Positions 1-9,309 are shown, counted from the stretch's first letter. The stretch is DNA of 64,000 nucleotides from Arcticibacter eurypsychrophilus (GCF_001730525.1 NZ_MDFN01000008.1:85899-149898), one strand, 5' to 3'. Numbers and translations are program-made. Notes: generated by a model from the letters alone, not told the origin.

Positions 1-3
1 TAA

Positions 4-882
4 TTAGTAAGACCACAAATCATGCTCATAATCCATTAGCGCTTTTTTGACTCGCTCTGACTCATAAAGGCGATCAATACCCATGGTGTAATCTTTAAAC
101 CTTAGATCATCCGGATTAGATTCTTTAACGATATAACTTGAAAACAATCGCTTCATAAAGATATCATCATAACTCAATCCTGTAGCGTCATTATTTTTTG
201 TTGAAACAGCTTTAGTTGCAAAAATATGTCTTGCTTCTGGAAAATAAATCCAAAATGCGGGTTGTTCGCCTAGGTCCTGACCTGCTGCTTTAATTTTAAC
301 CATTGGTGCGATACCAATTATACGGGGCTCAAAAACGGACCTTTGTTTATCAAAGATCCAGTCCTCTTTAATTTGAAATCGAGTTACACTATCCGGATTG
401 AATTCTCCGCTTGCTATATGCGACCCAATTTGCTCTCCATTGTCATTAAAATCTGGAATCACTACACTATCAGCAAATTTAGCCATTACATTACTAGCAG
501 GTAAAAGCGTACCGAAGGCATCACCATTAGGATCCGATTTCGTGCTTACAGCATCATAAGCATTAAGCTCTCCGGCCATTACAGCGTCCATAATCACATC
601 AATTAAACGTGACTTTGGCGAGGCATACACATGATTCATTCTTTCCCTGGTGTCTATTTCGCGCCATACACGCTTAGAAAACATAACATCTGCATCCCTC
701 AAATTTGCATAGGGTGTTACTTTAGCATTCTCTATATTGCTACGCTTATAATAGCCATCTACAGGTCGTTCCGTTTCAGGTTCTTCAGAGATAGGCTTTA
801 TTGAATTGTTCTGATTAGGCTTTTGTGCACTTGCCAATGCCACAAACAAACTAAAAAAAACGAACAAGTAGTATCTTTTCAT
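4..882 (-). CDS. gldN: Gliding motility / type IX secretion protein GldN
   Basis: GldN is a periplasmic component of the type IX secretion system; with the lipoprotein GldK it forms a ring-like assembly under the outer membrane. The 292-residue protein begins with a signal peptide (hydrophobic run at residues 4-18 ending in ALASA). The family identification rests on overall sequence character plus its place as last gene of a gldK-gldL-gldM-gldN run on the minus strand, only 7 bp after gldM. The stop codon lies 4 bases from the window edge, so the gene is complete. No second copy (gldO) is visible here, but it could lie outside. Confidence 0.93.
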   Translation of the reverse strand: MKRYYLFVFFSLFVALASAQKPNQNNSIKPISEEPETERPVDGYYKRSNIENAKVTPYANLRDADVMFSKRVWREIDTRERMNHVYASPKSRLIDVIMDAVMAGELNAYDAVSTKSDPNGDAFGTLLPASNVMAKFADSVVIPDFNDNGEQIGSHIASGEFNPDSVTRFQIKEDWIFDKQRSVFEPRIIGIAPMVKIKAAGQDLGEQPAFWIYFPEARHIFATKAVSTKNNDATGLSYDDIFMKRLFSSYIVKESNPDDLRFKDYTMGIDRLYESERVKKALMDYEHDLWSY

Positions 883-889
883 TTTCTGA

Positions 890-2413
890 TTAATTAGCAG
901 TTAATGCAATAGAATTTAAAGCTCTTTGAGACCCATCCGGACCCACTGCAACAATATTGTCAAATATAACCCTTGAACCCGGACCTATACCAGCTAAAGC
1001 AGAACGCATAGGACCACTTAGGCTATTACCTGAAACACTTAATACCACTGCATCAGCTCTTGGCTTAGCAATAATTAAAGTAAATCTGGTCACATTAAAC
1101 TTAGCGTCAAAGTCAAAGTTTTCTAATGTAGCAAATACTTTCCCCTGCGATTTTATTGCAACTGAACTCATTACGCCACCTGTTTTACCTGCAAATTTTG
1201 CTACCGGATCAGGTATCCGTTTAACACGAAATTCAGTACTTCCAATTGTCTGAACTCTGCCTGGAGCTATTTCCGCCGAAACAGAAACCTTAGCAGTACC
1301 TGGAGAACTAACGTTAACTGTATATTTTCCTTGAGAGCCACTTATAGAACCACCATTCATACTCACCCGTAACTTCTCTTTAGGTATTCCTGGAGCAGAC
1401 ACAGAAACCGGATTAGATACTCCTATATAAAAAACATTCATTTTATCAGGAGAGACAACAGCAGAAGGACGAGCAACCTGATATTTTTGTTCAGGGGTAC
1501 GGTATTCCTTTATTTTGCCATCAGTTTGTTTTACTTTGATAATCCCCGACCATGAAAATATTCCTTCACGTGTAGTTGATACAGAATATAGGCCCTTTCC
1601 ATCTCGCAATGTAAGGTTTGAGCCTCCTACACTTATTGCAGGAATAGTCCTTGAATCATAAGCTGTCAAAAATACTTCAGCAGTATAAGGTTGTCCTTGA
1701 ATTAAATAAGATGTTGGAGCCACAACGACTGCCGCAAATTTATCTAGATTTACAACTGCCACATCCATTTTTCCTAAAATCCTTTTTATAACATCGGCTT
1801 CTGTATTCTTTGCATCCGTCTGTATTTTAGTTAATATGGTCATTGCTGCAGTAAGCGGTGTACCTTCTCCAAAATTCGCATCCTCCCATTTAGTTCTGCC
1901 TTTACCCGGATCATTTGCTTGCAGAGACATAGATAAACCTGCACGTTCCTTAGGATCAACTAAAGCCATAAGCTTTTCCCGGGTTTCGTTAATTTTCTCT
2001 TTTAACATTTTACCCTTCCTCTTATTAATCATAATTCCAGGAGCAATATCCATGTTATCACGTTGAACCAAATCTCCAGTTTCAGGATTGTAACCTTGAC
2101 CCGCTGTTATAAATTCTTTTTTCAGTTGTTCAATGTAAGAATTAAGCTCTTCAGCCACTGATTGTGCTTTTTTAGCTTTCTCATATATTGGTCGGGCTCT
2201 TTCTGGTTCTTTTTGAAGCTTTGTAGCTTCAAATGCCGCAAAGAGTTGCTCTACACTTGTATTGACATTTGAACGAGATGTTTCCAAACTGTCATTAATA
2301 TTTTTAAATGCATTAAGAATACTATCCGACACATTCAACGCGAGCATAGCTAGCAATACCAAATACATGATATTGATCATCTTCTGTCTCGTCGTTTCTT
2401 TTCCTCCTGCCAT
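890..2413 (-). CDS. gldM: Type IX secretion / gliding motor protein GldM
   Basis: GldM is the periplasmic shaft of the proton-driven T9SS motor: one N-terminal transmembrane helix sits in the inner membrane with GldL and the long periplasmic part reaches GldK/GldN. In the 507-residue sequence a single hydrophobic helix is seen at about residues 12-32, preceded by a short cytoplasmic stretch, followed by a helical region and then beta-rich repeats, as expected for the family. It lies 36 bp downstream of gldL and 7 bp upstream of gldN, supporting one operon. Length is typical. Confidence 0.95.
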   Translation of the reverse strand: MAGGKETTRQKMINIMYLVLLAMLALNVSDSILNAFKNINDSLETSRSNVNTSVEQLFAAFEATKLQKEPERARPIYEKAKKAQSVAEELNSYIEQLKKEFITAGQGYNPETGDLVQRDNMDIAPGIMINKRKGKMLKEKINETREKLMALVDPKERAGLSMSLQANDPGKGRTKWEDANFGEGTPLTAAMTILTKIQTDAKNTEADVIKRILGKMDVAVVNLDKFAAVVVAPTSYLIQGQPYTAEVFLTAYDSRTIPAISVGGSNLTLRDGKGLYSVSTTREGIFSWSGIIKVKQTDGKIKEYRTPEQKYQVARPSAVVSPDKMNVFYIGVSNPVSVSAPGIPKEKLRVSMNGGSISGSQGKYTVNVSSPGTAKVSVSAEIAPGRVQTIGSTEFRVKRIPDPVAKFAGKTGGVMSSVAIKSQGKVFATLENFDFDAKFNVTRFTLIIAKPRADAVVLSVSGNSLSGPMRSALAGIGPGSRVIFDNIVAVGPDGSQRALNSIALTAN

Positions 2414-2449
2414 TATTTAATATTGAAATAATTAATAAATCTGAACTGA

Positions 2450-3262
2450 TTAAACTCTTGGCTGGTTCATTGCTGAAAGCATATTACCATAAATAGCATT
2501 TAGAGATGCTAGATTTTTAGCCAGATGGCCAACTTCATCTTTAAATTTCTTTGAGTCCTCCAATGATTCATTAAAGTTCTGCATAGTAACAGAAACATTC
2601 TGGTAGAATTTATTCATCGACTTCAAATGAGCACTTGAATCTTGCAATTCAAGCTCATATACCGTGTTTAGAGCTGATAAATTTTTTGCCAAATTATTAA
2701 CCTGATCATGATAAGATTTTGTATCAGAATTAGAATCCCCCATCTCTCTCAAATTTTCGGTTGCTCTTGCAAATGTTTCATTCAACCTGTCAAATCCAAT
2801 AGATGCTCCTTTTACCTTATCAGTGAATTCTTTAGCAGTCAACGAAGCATCCGCTACATTTGATATGGATGCTACTTTGTCGCCAAAAGTTTTTAACCCA
2901 GTGCCTAAGCTTTCAATAAGTTCAGGACTAATTTTCGCGTTTGCTAACATTTCATCTAAAGCAACAGCAGCCGATGGAGCTTGAGCAGCAGACCTTCCCG
3001 ATTTAACGGGCAATTCTCCTAAAGAATCATCCGCCAGTTCAGGATATACTTTAGACCATTCAAGATCTTTTGCTGGTGGAACAAACCCTGTGATGAAAAA
3101 CAAAAATGCCTCAACTCCCAGTCCTATTCCAATCATATAATTACCCCAAATTCCTCCAAGATGCAATATTTTAAACAATGCGCCTAAAATCACCACACTT
3201 GCTCCCCATGAAATTGCTTTATGTAGAAAAGCCTCTGCACCTGCACTTTTTTTATCAGCCAT
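2450..3262 (-). CDS. gldL: Type IX secretion / gliding motor protein GldL
   Basis: GldL is the inner-membrane proton-channel partner of GldM in the T9SS motor. Two transmembrane helices are visible at about residues 16-35 and 40-62, joined by a short Gly/Trp turn. A glutamate in helix 2 (Glu51, in the GVEAF motif) corresponds by position to the membrane glutamate known to be essential for proton flow in Flavobacterium GldL; Lys31 and His34 in helix 1 are also in family positions. The remaining about 200 residues are a cytoplasmic helical tail. Assignment of the individual residues is by eye. It is 27 bp downstream of gldK. Confidence 0.94.
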   Translation of the reverse strand: MADKKSAGAEAFLHKAISWGASVVILGALFKILHLGGIWGNYMIGIGLGVEAFLFFITGFVPPAKDLEWSKVYPELADDSLGELPVKSGRSAAQAPSAAVALDEMLANAKISPELIESLGTGLKTFGDKVASISNVADASLTAKEFTDKVKGASIGFDRLNETFARATENLREMGDSNSDTKSYHDQVNNLAKNLSALNTVYELELQDSSAHLKSMNKFYQNVSVTMQNFNESLEDSKKFKDEVGHLAKNLASLNAIYGNMLSAMNQPRV

Positions 3263-3289
3263 TTTATTGTTTTGAATTATTTTGAATTT

Positions 3290-4606
3290 CTAAATAGAAC
3301 TTTTGTCTCTAATATCCCTTCCTGGGAAACGAGTTACACATCGAAACCCTATAAATGATTTTGATGTGTCCTGATACTCATAAGTTCGCGTTGAATTTTG
3401 CAGGAAATAACCTATATCTTTCCATGAACCTCCTCTTACTACCTTTCGCTTCATTACCTCCGGATCATTGGCTTTTGCTTCGTAACTAAAAACCGGATTC
3501 AAATCATGAACAAATGTAGAAGCCGACTCATCATAAGCAGACGATGTCCATTCTGCTACATTACCTGCCATATTATAAAGACCGTAATCATTAGGGAAAT
3601 AAGATTTTACATTTACAGTAGTTGCCCCACCATCATCATTATAGTTTCCTCGCCCTGGCTTAAAGTTAGCCATCAAACACCCCTTTGCATTACGTATGTA
3701 GGGTCCGCCCCATGGATAATCAGTTCCAATCCGTCCACCACGAGCGGCATACTCAAATTCTGCTTCTGAAGGTAAACCATAAGGAAGACGAGGACCTCTT
3801 TTCCCATTTTCTGAGTTTCCATATAATCGAGTCCTCCAAACCGTAAAAGCCCTGGCCTGTCTCCAGGTCACTCCTACTACTGGATAATTAGCATATGAAG
3901 GATGTGTAAAATAGCCCTCTGTTAAGGGATCATTTTGCGCATAAGCAAAGTCAGCTAACCAACTAAGAGTATCTGGATAAATAGCGACAGTGTCTCTAAA
4001 AATAAAATCTGATCTCTTCTTTGTTCGATCACCACGATTATTTGCGGCATCTTGCAAATTCATCATGGCAAAATTATATTTCAACAAACGCACGTCAATC
4101 TCATTCTGATCGAATATTCTATCTTCTCCCTGGTAATACATTCCCTGAAGTTTGTTTACGTTTGCTGTATTCTTTTTGTTACCCCAAATTGAAGATCCAT
4201 CTCCAACTTTTCGCCAATCTATATTTTTTCGGGCCGAAGCATTCTCTGCTGGTTTGTTCGCCTGAATAAAAAATTGAGGGTCCTGTAAATAATCAGTTAT
4301 AGCAATAGAATCTCTAACCCAGTTTACAAATTGATGGTATTCACTGTTTGTAATTTCAGTTTCATCCATGTAAAATGCCTGAACAGTGACTTGCTTATTT
4401 TGAGCAACTTGAGAAAATGTTATATCCTGATCTGTTTGACCCATAATAAAAGTACCAGCTGGCACATAAACCATTCCATATGGGATTTGATTTGTACTCA
4501 CTTTCTTGCTCTTTACTCCTATTAATTCTCCTCCTGCTCCACCTTTACCGCAACTTGCGAAAATAACTGTGATGAGGAAAAAAGCAACAATGGAAACTTT
4601 TTTCAT
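3290..4606 (-). CDS. gldK: Gliding motility lipoprotein GldK (FGE-sulfatase fold)
   Basis: GldK is the outer-membrane lipoprotein of the T9SS periplasmic ring. I start it at 4606 (MKKVSIV) rather than the ATG five codons upstream, because this gives a clean lipoprotein signal with the lipobox FASC. The body carries the formylglycine-generating-enzyme/sulfatase-modifying-factor domain: the opening VPAGTFIMG, the PVVGVTW and LPSEAEFEYAARGG motifs, NVAEWTSSAY and the closing RGGSW...GFRC. In GldK this fold is structural rather than catalytic. It is first in the gldKLMN series; the 130 bp upstream separate it from hemD. Confidence 0.94.
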   Translation of the reverse strand: MKKVSIVAFFLITVIFASCGKGGAGGELIGVKSKKVSTNQIPYGMVYVPAGTFIMGQTDQDITFSQVAQNKQVTVQAFYMDETEITNSEYHQFVNWVRDSIAITDYLQDPQFFIQANKPAENASARKNIDWRKVGDGSSIWGNKKNTANVNKLQGMYYQGEDRIFDQNEIDVRLLKYNFAMMNLQDAANNRGDRTKKRSDFIFRDTVAIYPDTLSWLADFAYAQNDPLTEGYFTHPSYANYPVVGVTWRQARAFTVWRTRLYGNSENGKRGPRLPYGLPSEAEFEYAARGGRIGTDYPWGGPYIRNAKGCLMANFKPGRGNYNDDGGATTVNVKSYFPNDYGLYNMAGNVAEWTSSAYDESASTFVHDLNPVFSYEAKANDPEVMKRKVVRGGSWKDIGYFLQNSTRTYEYQDTSKSFIGFRCVTRFPGRDIRDKSSI

Positions 4607-4736
4607 TTGTAAATGATACACTTTAAATATTAGACTAAGATATTAAAACCTTTACTAATTGAGGCCAACTGTGTAACAATTTTCTCATAAATTCTCAATT
4701 AATACTTAAAGGAGATTACTTTAAGCATAAAAACCT

Positions 4737-5504
4737 CTATTTATTGACTATTTTCAGGTATTGTTCAATGGCCATAGTCATACTAGGGGCTGCAGGTGTA
4801 GGGGCTGGTATATCCAGAATCAAATCCCTTTCATGAATTGCTTTCTGTGTACTCACGCCGAAGGCTGCAATACGCGTATCATTTTGTACGAAAGTTGGGA
4901 AATTTTTGTACAACGACTGAATACTTGATGGGCTAAAAAAGGCAATGACATCATAAAATACATCAGCTAAATCAGAAAGATCGCTGCAAACAGTGCGAAA
5001 TAATACGGCAGGGGTTATGTCGTACCCATTATCCTGCATAAATTTCAACATCTCTTCAGCCGCCATATCAGAACAAGGGTACAAAAATTTCTCTGACGCA
5101 TTCTTTTTTAAAACCTCTGCAAGATCTGCTGCAGTTTGCTTACCAAAAAAGATTTTACGCTTTCTGTACTGTATATACTTTTGTAAATACAACGCGATGT
5201 TCTCTGAAAGACAAAAATATTTCGTTTCGGAGGGTACGTCATATCTCATCTCTTCACAAATTCTGAAAAAATGATCCGCTGCATTTCTACTGGTAAAAAC
5301 GACAGAGCTGAAGTCAGCTAAATTGATCTTTTCTTTTCGAAAATCCTTTGCTGAAACTGCATCCACGTGTATAAATGAACGAAAATCCACTTTTACGTTA
5401 TACTTTTTCGCAAGTTCATAATAAGGCGATTTTTCTGTTTCCGGTTTTGGTAAAGTCACCAAAATATTCTTAACTTTCTTTCTTCTTGAGTCTGATAACT
5501 GCAT
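4737..5504 (-). CDS. hemD: Uroporphyrinogen-III synthase
   Basis: Cyclises hydroxymethylbilane to uroporphyrinogen III in tetrapyrrole (haem/sirohaem) synthesis, in the cytoplasm. The 255-residue protein shows the two-lobed HemD pattern: an N-terminal lobe with SSVVFTSRNAADHFF near residue 70 and a second lobe with AFFSPSSIQSL and AFGVSTQKA near residues 190-225. Sequence conservation in HemD is low, so these serine-rich motifs and the length are the main support. It follows the DUF4271 gene by 7 bp, a pairing often seen in Bacteroidota, and lies upstream of gldK. A weak inverted repeat (CTTAAAG/CTTTAAG) near 4710-4730 may help end its transcript. Confidence 0.87.
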   Translation of the reverse strand: MQLSDSRRKKVKNILVTLPKPETEKSPYYELAKKYNVKVDFRSFIHVDAVSAKDFRKEKINLADFSSVVFTSRNAADHFFRICEEMRYDVPSETKYFCLSENIALYLQKYIQYRKRKIFFGKQTAADLAEVLKKNASEKFLYPCSDMAAEEMLKFMQDNGYDITPAVLFRTVCSDLSDLADVFYDVIAFFSPSSIQSLYKNFPTFVQNDTRIAAFGVSTQKAIHERDLILDIPAPTPAAPSMTMAIEQYLKIVNK

Positions 5505-5511
5505 CTTTATT

Positions 5512-6450
5512 TTAGAACCTGAGAGCTTTAATTAACACTAATATTGGGCAGATTTCGAGGGCACAAAGATACAGAATTAAATATAATTTAGGGAACTTGT
5601 AACTTGTTAAAATATTTGAAATAGCCCGGGTGAACTGAAAAAAAGCAATAAATAGAATTAAAGCTAACGACAAATAGATATAATACGGCGCAAAACGTGT
5701 AGGAGTTAAACTAAATGCAACAACAATTGGCAGAAACAATAATGCCGCACTAAAATAGCTTAAGAAAAGTATTGAAATATATTCCTTAACTAACTTTACC
5801 GAGTCAAACAGAAACCCAAGCAGTCGTAGTAATATGATTTTTAATGTAAACAACCCAATTACAATCATGGAAAGTCTTAAGAACCATTGGAAACCACTGT
5901 ATGAATAGGAGAGTTGAAAATATTTCCCACATTGATATAAAAACATACCAATAGTAAAACCAAACAGTAAATAGAGAAACACAAAAGGCCATGAATTGAA
6001 AAATTTCTCCTCCTTATTTATCTGACCTAAAACCCGATTACTAAAAAAAGCATTTATGATGGCTGATAGTTCATTAAAAAACATGTTTCTCAAAATAGCG
6101 AACAGAATAAGAGCCACAAATACAAATGCGATAACCCATAGTTCACCTTTTTTTCTTTGAGCTCCTTTATTATATTGCTGCTCATTTTTAATAAACTTTT
6201 TTGCCCAGCCAACAAAATCTAGATTTTTTACAGTATGAACAGCGATAAGGCTATCCTTGAAAAGATTTACTCTATTAGGGTCCGGTGCCCGGAAAGAATT
6301 TATGTTTAATGAATTGACTGAATCAGATAATCCAGATGAATCTTGTAAAGAATACCTTTCCAGATCCGCAGAATCTACCTGAGCTTGCAGTGTAATACTA
6401 TTTACAAAGAATAGAACTGAGAGAAGAATCAGGTATCTAATCGAGATCAT
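5512..6450 (-). CDS. DUF4271 family membrane protein
   Basis: Function unknown. The 312-residue protein has a signal-like N-terminal segment (residues 3-23), a polar extracytoplasmic stretch, and then about seven hydrophobic segments from residue 105 to the C-terminus, so it is an inner-membrane protein. The pattern and its position directly before hemD (7 bp) match the DUF4271 family common in Bacteroidota. Co-transcription with hemD suggests a link to tetrapyrrole metabolism or the envelope, but nothing in the sequence proves it. A TACATTTG promoter-like element lies just upstream at 6465-6472. Confidence 0.75.
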   Translation of the reverse strand: MISIRYLILLSVLFFVNSITLQAQVDSADLERYSLQDSSGLSDSVNSLNINSFRAPDPNRVNLFKDSLIAVHTVKNLDFVGWAKKFIKNEQQYNKGAQRKKGELWVIAFVFVALILFAILRNMFFNELSAIINAFFSNRVLGQINKEEKFFNSWPFVFLYLLFGFTIGMFLYQCGKYFQLSYSYSGFQWFLRLSMIVIGLFTLKIILLRLLGFLFDSVKLVKEYISILFLSYFSAALLFLPIVVAFSLTPTRFAPYYIYLSLALILFIAFFQFTRAISNILTSYKFPKLYLILYLCALEICPILVLIKALRF

Positions 6451-6464
6451 AACTTATATATTCG

Positions 6465-6472
6465 CAAATGTA
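6465..6472 (-). promoter_or_regulatory. Candidate -7 promoter element (TACATTTG) for the DUF4271-hemD genes
   Basis: On the minus strand the gap between the lipoprotein gene and the DUF4271 gene contains TACATTTG, a full match to the Bacteroidota -7 consensus TANNTTTG, about 15 bases before the start codon at 6450. No convincing -33 TTTG is seen at the expected distance. Confidence 0.38.
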
Positions 6473-6473
6473 G

Positions 6474-6884
6474 CTATTTTGCAATCATTTTTCGAGCAGT
6501 TACACGTACAGCATCTGCCTCCATAGTTTCAAATACCAAAATATCCTGATTAAATCTTTTAATCAAAAACCGAATACTTCTTATTCTCCCGTCTGCCATA
6601 CTTTCCTGATAACTTATCGTAGGATACTCGAGTTTAAAAGTGCCATGAGAAAGCTGTTTACCGCCCCAAATCATCACCATATCCCCTTTTGAAGTAAAGG
6701 ATATAGAAGGATCATTTGCAGAAAGCTCTTCCTCTGAAGTCGTATTCGAAGGATTTTGATTAGGATTTTCAACTTTAATATACTTCCATTCTCCGTAAAG
6801 GTCTTGCACTTGGGGTGATGAAGAACAGCCAAACGATATCAACAAGGTACAAAACACAAGTACTCGAAAAGTTTTTTCTAACAT
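6474..6884 (-). CDS. Small lipocalin-like lipoprotein
   Basis: A 136-residue secreted lipoprotein: signal peptide followed by the lipobox SFGC at about residue 20 and a serine-rich linker. The mature part has the pattern of bacterial lipocalin-like domains (LYGEWKY near residue 29, then alternating beta strands including ITF/SKGDMVMIWGG and TFKLEY). No ligand or function can be read from the sequence. It lies 23 bp upstream of the DUF4271 gene and 38 bp downstream of the nucleoid-associated protein gene, all on the minus strand. Confidence 0.65.
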   Translation of the reverse strand: MLEKTFRVLVFCTLLISFGCSSSPQVQDLYGEWKYIKVENPNQNPSNTTSEEELSANDPSISFTSKGDMVMIWGGKQLSHGTFKLEYPTISYQESMADGRIRSIRFLIKRFNQDILVFETMEADAVRVTARKMIAK

Positions 6885-6922
6885 ATCATACTAAATTAAA
6901 CCGATAATGTGATCAAAATCTG

Positions 6923-7978
6923 CTATTCTTCTTCTTTAAAATAAACCTTATAATAATTCATAGACTTTCCATCATCAAAACCCTTTTCAATAAATTCCCT
7001 GTTTCCATGAATATATATATGAAAATTCTTATCTAACTTTAAAACACTCTTATAGTTTTTGGTCTGGCTTTTAACAGCCGCTGCTGAAATATCAAAAGAA
7101 TCACTAATCTCTGTATTAAATTCTTGTTCGTAATTGCTTTTGAACGTCTTAAATGAAGCAATTGCAGTCGTATTACCTATCACCTCCTTAGAAAATTCAT
7201 CAATATCAAAACTGTCCTTGTCTTTGAAATACTTCATTGATTTATTTAAAAGGTCAATTTTGTCAGCCTTTGTCACTTCAAACTCTGCTTCTACCGCTGA
7301 TGTGATAAAACTTTTATAAACACCCAACGTGTTGAAAGTTTGATTATAACTATCATTACGAATCCCTAATTTCAAAAAATCATCCTTCCAATATACCGCT
7401 TCTGAACTTCGGTTCGTATGATCTGCCACCATCACCTTGTAGCCCAGTTCCTTTTCTGTCTTAAAAATCAGAGCTCCCTTGTCCAGCTTATTGATATCAA
7501 TTCCACTTTCTTCATATTCCATCTCAAACCCACTTTGAACAGGCAATACTTTTAGATAAGTATCCTTTGTCTCTGATTTAAATATCCCGATGGCATCCAA
7601 AAGCTCGCCTTCAATTTGAACATTTTTAAACAATACAACATAAAGTTCGCCTGATTTTATCTTAGGATGGCTGGAGACGTCATACAGATACTTCGCCATT
7701 AATTCACTATTTTCATGAAAGCATCCTGCATCATCAAAAATAGAAGTACAAAAATGAAATATCTCATTTAAATCCAGATTATCGCTTGAATGGATCAACC
7801 GATAAACTTCGTTTATTTTTTCAAAAGGTTTTAGAAAATACTGGAGAAGGAGTTTACTTAAAAACTCATCCTCTATTTTTAGAGGTTCTTCAGATAGAAC
7901 ATAAAATTCATCCTGCATCTTGTTTCCAATACGATGAATGGATAATTGCTCAAGTGAAGCTTCAAAAAAAGTGACCAT
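6923..7978 (-). CDS. NdpA-type nucleoid-associated protein
   Basis: Member of the 37-kDa nucleoid-associated protein family (NdpA/YejK, PF04245). I place the start at 7978 (MVTFFEASLEQLSIHRIGNK) because the family begins with this ALxxLxIHxxGNK-like strand; the open frame extends 20 codons further but that part is Lys/Phe-rich and unlike the family. The central segment with GELYVVLFKNVQIEGELLDAIGIFKSE and GALIFKTEKELGYKV is typical. The protein of about 351 residues is cytoplasmic, without signal or membrane segments. Precise function in Bacteroidota is unknown; some relatives are found in mobile or defence contexts, which are not seen here. Confidence 0.8.
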   Translation of the reverse strand: MVTFFEASLEQLSIHRIGNKMQDEFYVLSEEPLKIEDEFLSKLLLQYFLKPFEKINEVYRLIHSSDNLDLNEIFHFCTSIFDDAGCFHENSELMAKYLYDVSSHPKIKSGELYVVLFKNVQIEGELLDAIGIFKSETKDTYLKVLPVQSGFEMEYEESGIDINKLDKGALIFKTEKELGYKVMVADHTNRSSEAVYWKDDFLKLGIRNDSYNQTFNTLGVYKSFITSAVEAEFEVTKADKIDLLNKSMKYFKDKDSFDIDEFSKEVIGNTTAIASFKTFKSNYEQEFNTEISDSFDISAAAVKSQTKNYKSVLKLDKNFHIYIHGNREFIEKGFDDGKSMNYYKVYFKEEE

Positions 7979-8138
7979 AATAATTGTAAAAGGACGAAAC
8001 TTAATGAAATATTTCTTCATTAGTATACTTTTGATCAAAATATACTGGATATTTTTATTAAAACATAAGATTAATGGCCAGGATCATCCTTAAATTTTCT
8101 CCCAGCAAAGCCATATATTTAAATCAATCTTTTCTCAT

Positions 8139-8172
8139 AAAAAATGGCAACTCTCCATTAGAAAATTGCCAA
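8139..8172 (-). terminator. Rho-independent terminator after the zinc-ribbon gene
   Basis: On the minus strand TTGGCAA and TTGCCAT flank a loop of about 18 bases and are followed at once by six Ts. The hairpin lies about 95 bp past the stop of the zinc-ribbon gene and before the nucleoid-associated protein gene, so it separates the two. Confidence 0.6.
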
Positions 8173-8267
8173 CAATTACCTTTCTATTACTGTTAAATAC
8201 TAGTTAAATCTGTTTGCCCAAAGGCGATTATGATTCACGATATAGTCTCAACTTCAATAGACTATTT

Positions 8268-8462
8268 TTAATCAAAGAAAGCAGGTACATCTTCGTCTTC
8301 TGTCATTAAGCTATCTATACGGGTGCCACAATTCTGACATTCAAAGAAATCTTCTTGAATTCTTAACTCATCATTTAATATTTGTACGTAATTTAATGGA
8401 GAGTTACAGCAGTGGCAGGTAAATATAGATGTGCTCACTCTTGATATTTTTTCGTTAGCCAT
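8268..8462 (-). CDS. Small zinc-ribbon protein
   Basis: A 64-residue protein with two cysteine knuckles, CHCC at about residues 16-19 and CQNC at 42-45, spaced as in a zinc ribbon, and an acidic C-terminal tail (TEDEDVPAFFD). This is probably a single metal-binding domain that binds zinc and another protein or nucleic acid; no function can be given. It has its own promoter-like element (TACCTTTG at 8482-8489) and its own terminator, so it is likely a monocistronic gene. Confidence 0.7.
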   Translation of the reverse strand: MANEKISRVSTSIFTCHCCNSPLNYVQILNDELRIQEDFFECQNCGTRIDSLMTEDEDVPAFFD

Positions 8463-8481
8463 GACTTCTGGTTTGATGCAT

Positions 8482-8489
8482 CAAAGGTA
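8482..8489 (-). promoter_or_regulatory. Candidate -7 promoter element (TACCTTTG) for the zinc-ribbon gene
   Basis: TACCTTTG on the minus strand matches the TANNTTTG consensus in full and sits 20 bases before the ATG at 8462. About 20 bases further upstream is GTTTAC, a partial match to the -33 TTTG element. Confidence 0.5.
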
Positions 8490-8682
8490 CTTTTCATTCC
8501 ACATACGTAAACTGATCAAGATCATTTATCTACCTGATATTTGGCATAAAGAACATTTTAGCCATCTCAAATAATGAAATTTTTACCAACCAATGCATTA
8601 TGTTAATGAATTTTTAAATATAGAGGCCATCTCATCCAAATGTCATTATCTACGCAAAAGCTATTTCTTTTAATCTGAATCC

Positions 8683-8708
8683 TATATTTGCAACCGAATG
8701 AACGTTCA
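8683..8708 (+). promoter_or_regulatory. tetR promoter and overlapping palindromic operator
   Basis: TATATTTG (8683-8690) is a full match to the Bacteroidota -7 element and lies only 7 bases before the ATG at 8698, so the transcript would be leaderless or nearly so. The perfect 10-bp palindrome TGAACGTTCA (8699-8708) begins inside the start codon. Palindromes of this kind are typical TetR-family operators; here binding would cover the transcription start and give autorepression of the efflux operon. Binding by the product of the adjacent gene is inference. Confidence 0.6.
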
Positions 8709-9309
8709 GTTAAACAGCATCACCTGTAAAAAGACAGCAATTTTTGATAGCACATTGTGCTTAATCAAAGAGCATGGCTTCCATGGCACACCGATGAGCA
8801 TGATTGCCAAAAACGCAAATGTAGCCGCCGGCACTATTTACCATTACTTTGAAAGTAAGGATGCTCTGATTAAAGCACTCTACATTTACGTCAAAGACGG
8901 TCTTGCCGACGCAATACCTTCAGACGATAACCTCCTTTCCTATAAAGAATTATTCATTCAATACTGGGTAGATCAATGCGCGTATTTTATTGCACATGAA
9001 AATGCGCTCTACTTTCTTGAGCAATATAATACATCACCCTACAGAATCTCAAATCCGGAAATAGAAAGCAAAGTCTTTTTAACCCGAATTGTTCCTTTTT
9101 TCCAAAAGGGGATCGATTCCGGACAAATCCGTAAAATGGATTACCAGCTTCTTATGCCTGTTATTCATGGAAGCATTGTTGCTACGGCAAAATACCATTT
9201 GTTGGGTCATTACGATTTCACAAAAGAAAGACTTCAAGAAACAGCCCTAATTATCTGGGATGGTATAAAAATGCAGCAATCCACAATTACCACTCACCCA
9301 ATCATATGA
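8698..9309 (+). CDS. TetR/AcrR family transcriptional repressor of the RND efflux operon
   Basis: A 203-residue one-domain repressor pair: N-terminal helix-turn-helix at residues 10-55 (KTAIFDSTLCLIKEHGFHGT, then MSMIAKNANVAAGTIYHYF, with the signature GTIYHYFESKDAL) and a variable helical ligand-binding domain behind it. It is first in an operon with tolC, adaptor and pump genes; its stop overlaps the tolC start (ATGA). It probably senses a toxic compound carried by the pump and represses the whole operon through the palindrome on its own start codon. Confidence 0.9.
   Translation: MNVQLNSITCKKTAIFDSTLCLIKEHGFHGTPMSMIAKNANVAAGTIYHYFESKDALIKALYIYVKDGLADAIPSDDNLLSYKELFIQYWVDQCAYFIAHENALYFLEQYNTSPYRISNPEIESKVFLTRIVPFFQKGIDSGQIRKMDYQLLMPVIHGSIVATAKYHLLGHYDFTKERLQETALIIWDGIKMQQSTITTHPII

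Noticed and set aside
957..1253. 98-codon plus-strand open frame inside gldM
   Set aside because: It is the antisense shadow of gldM, whose own frame has clear family features; no start signal or domain is visible.
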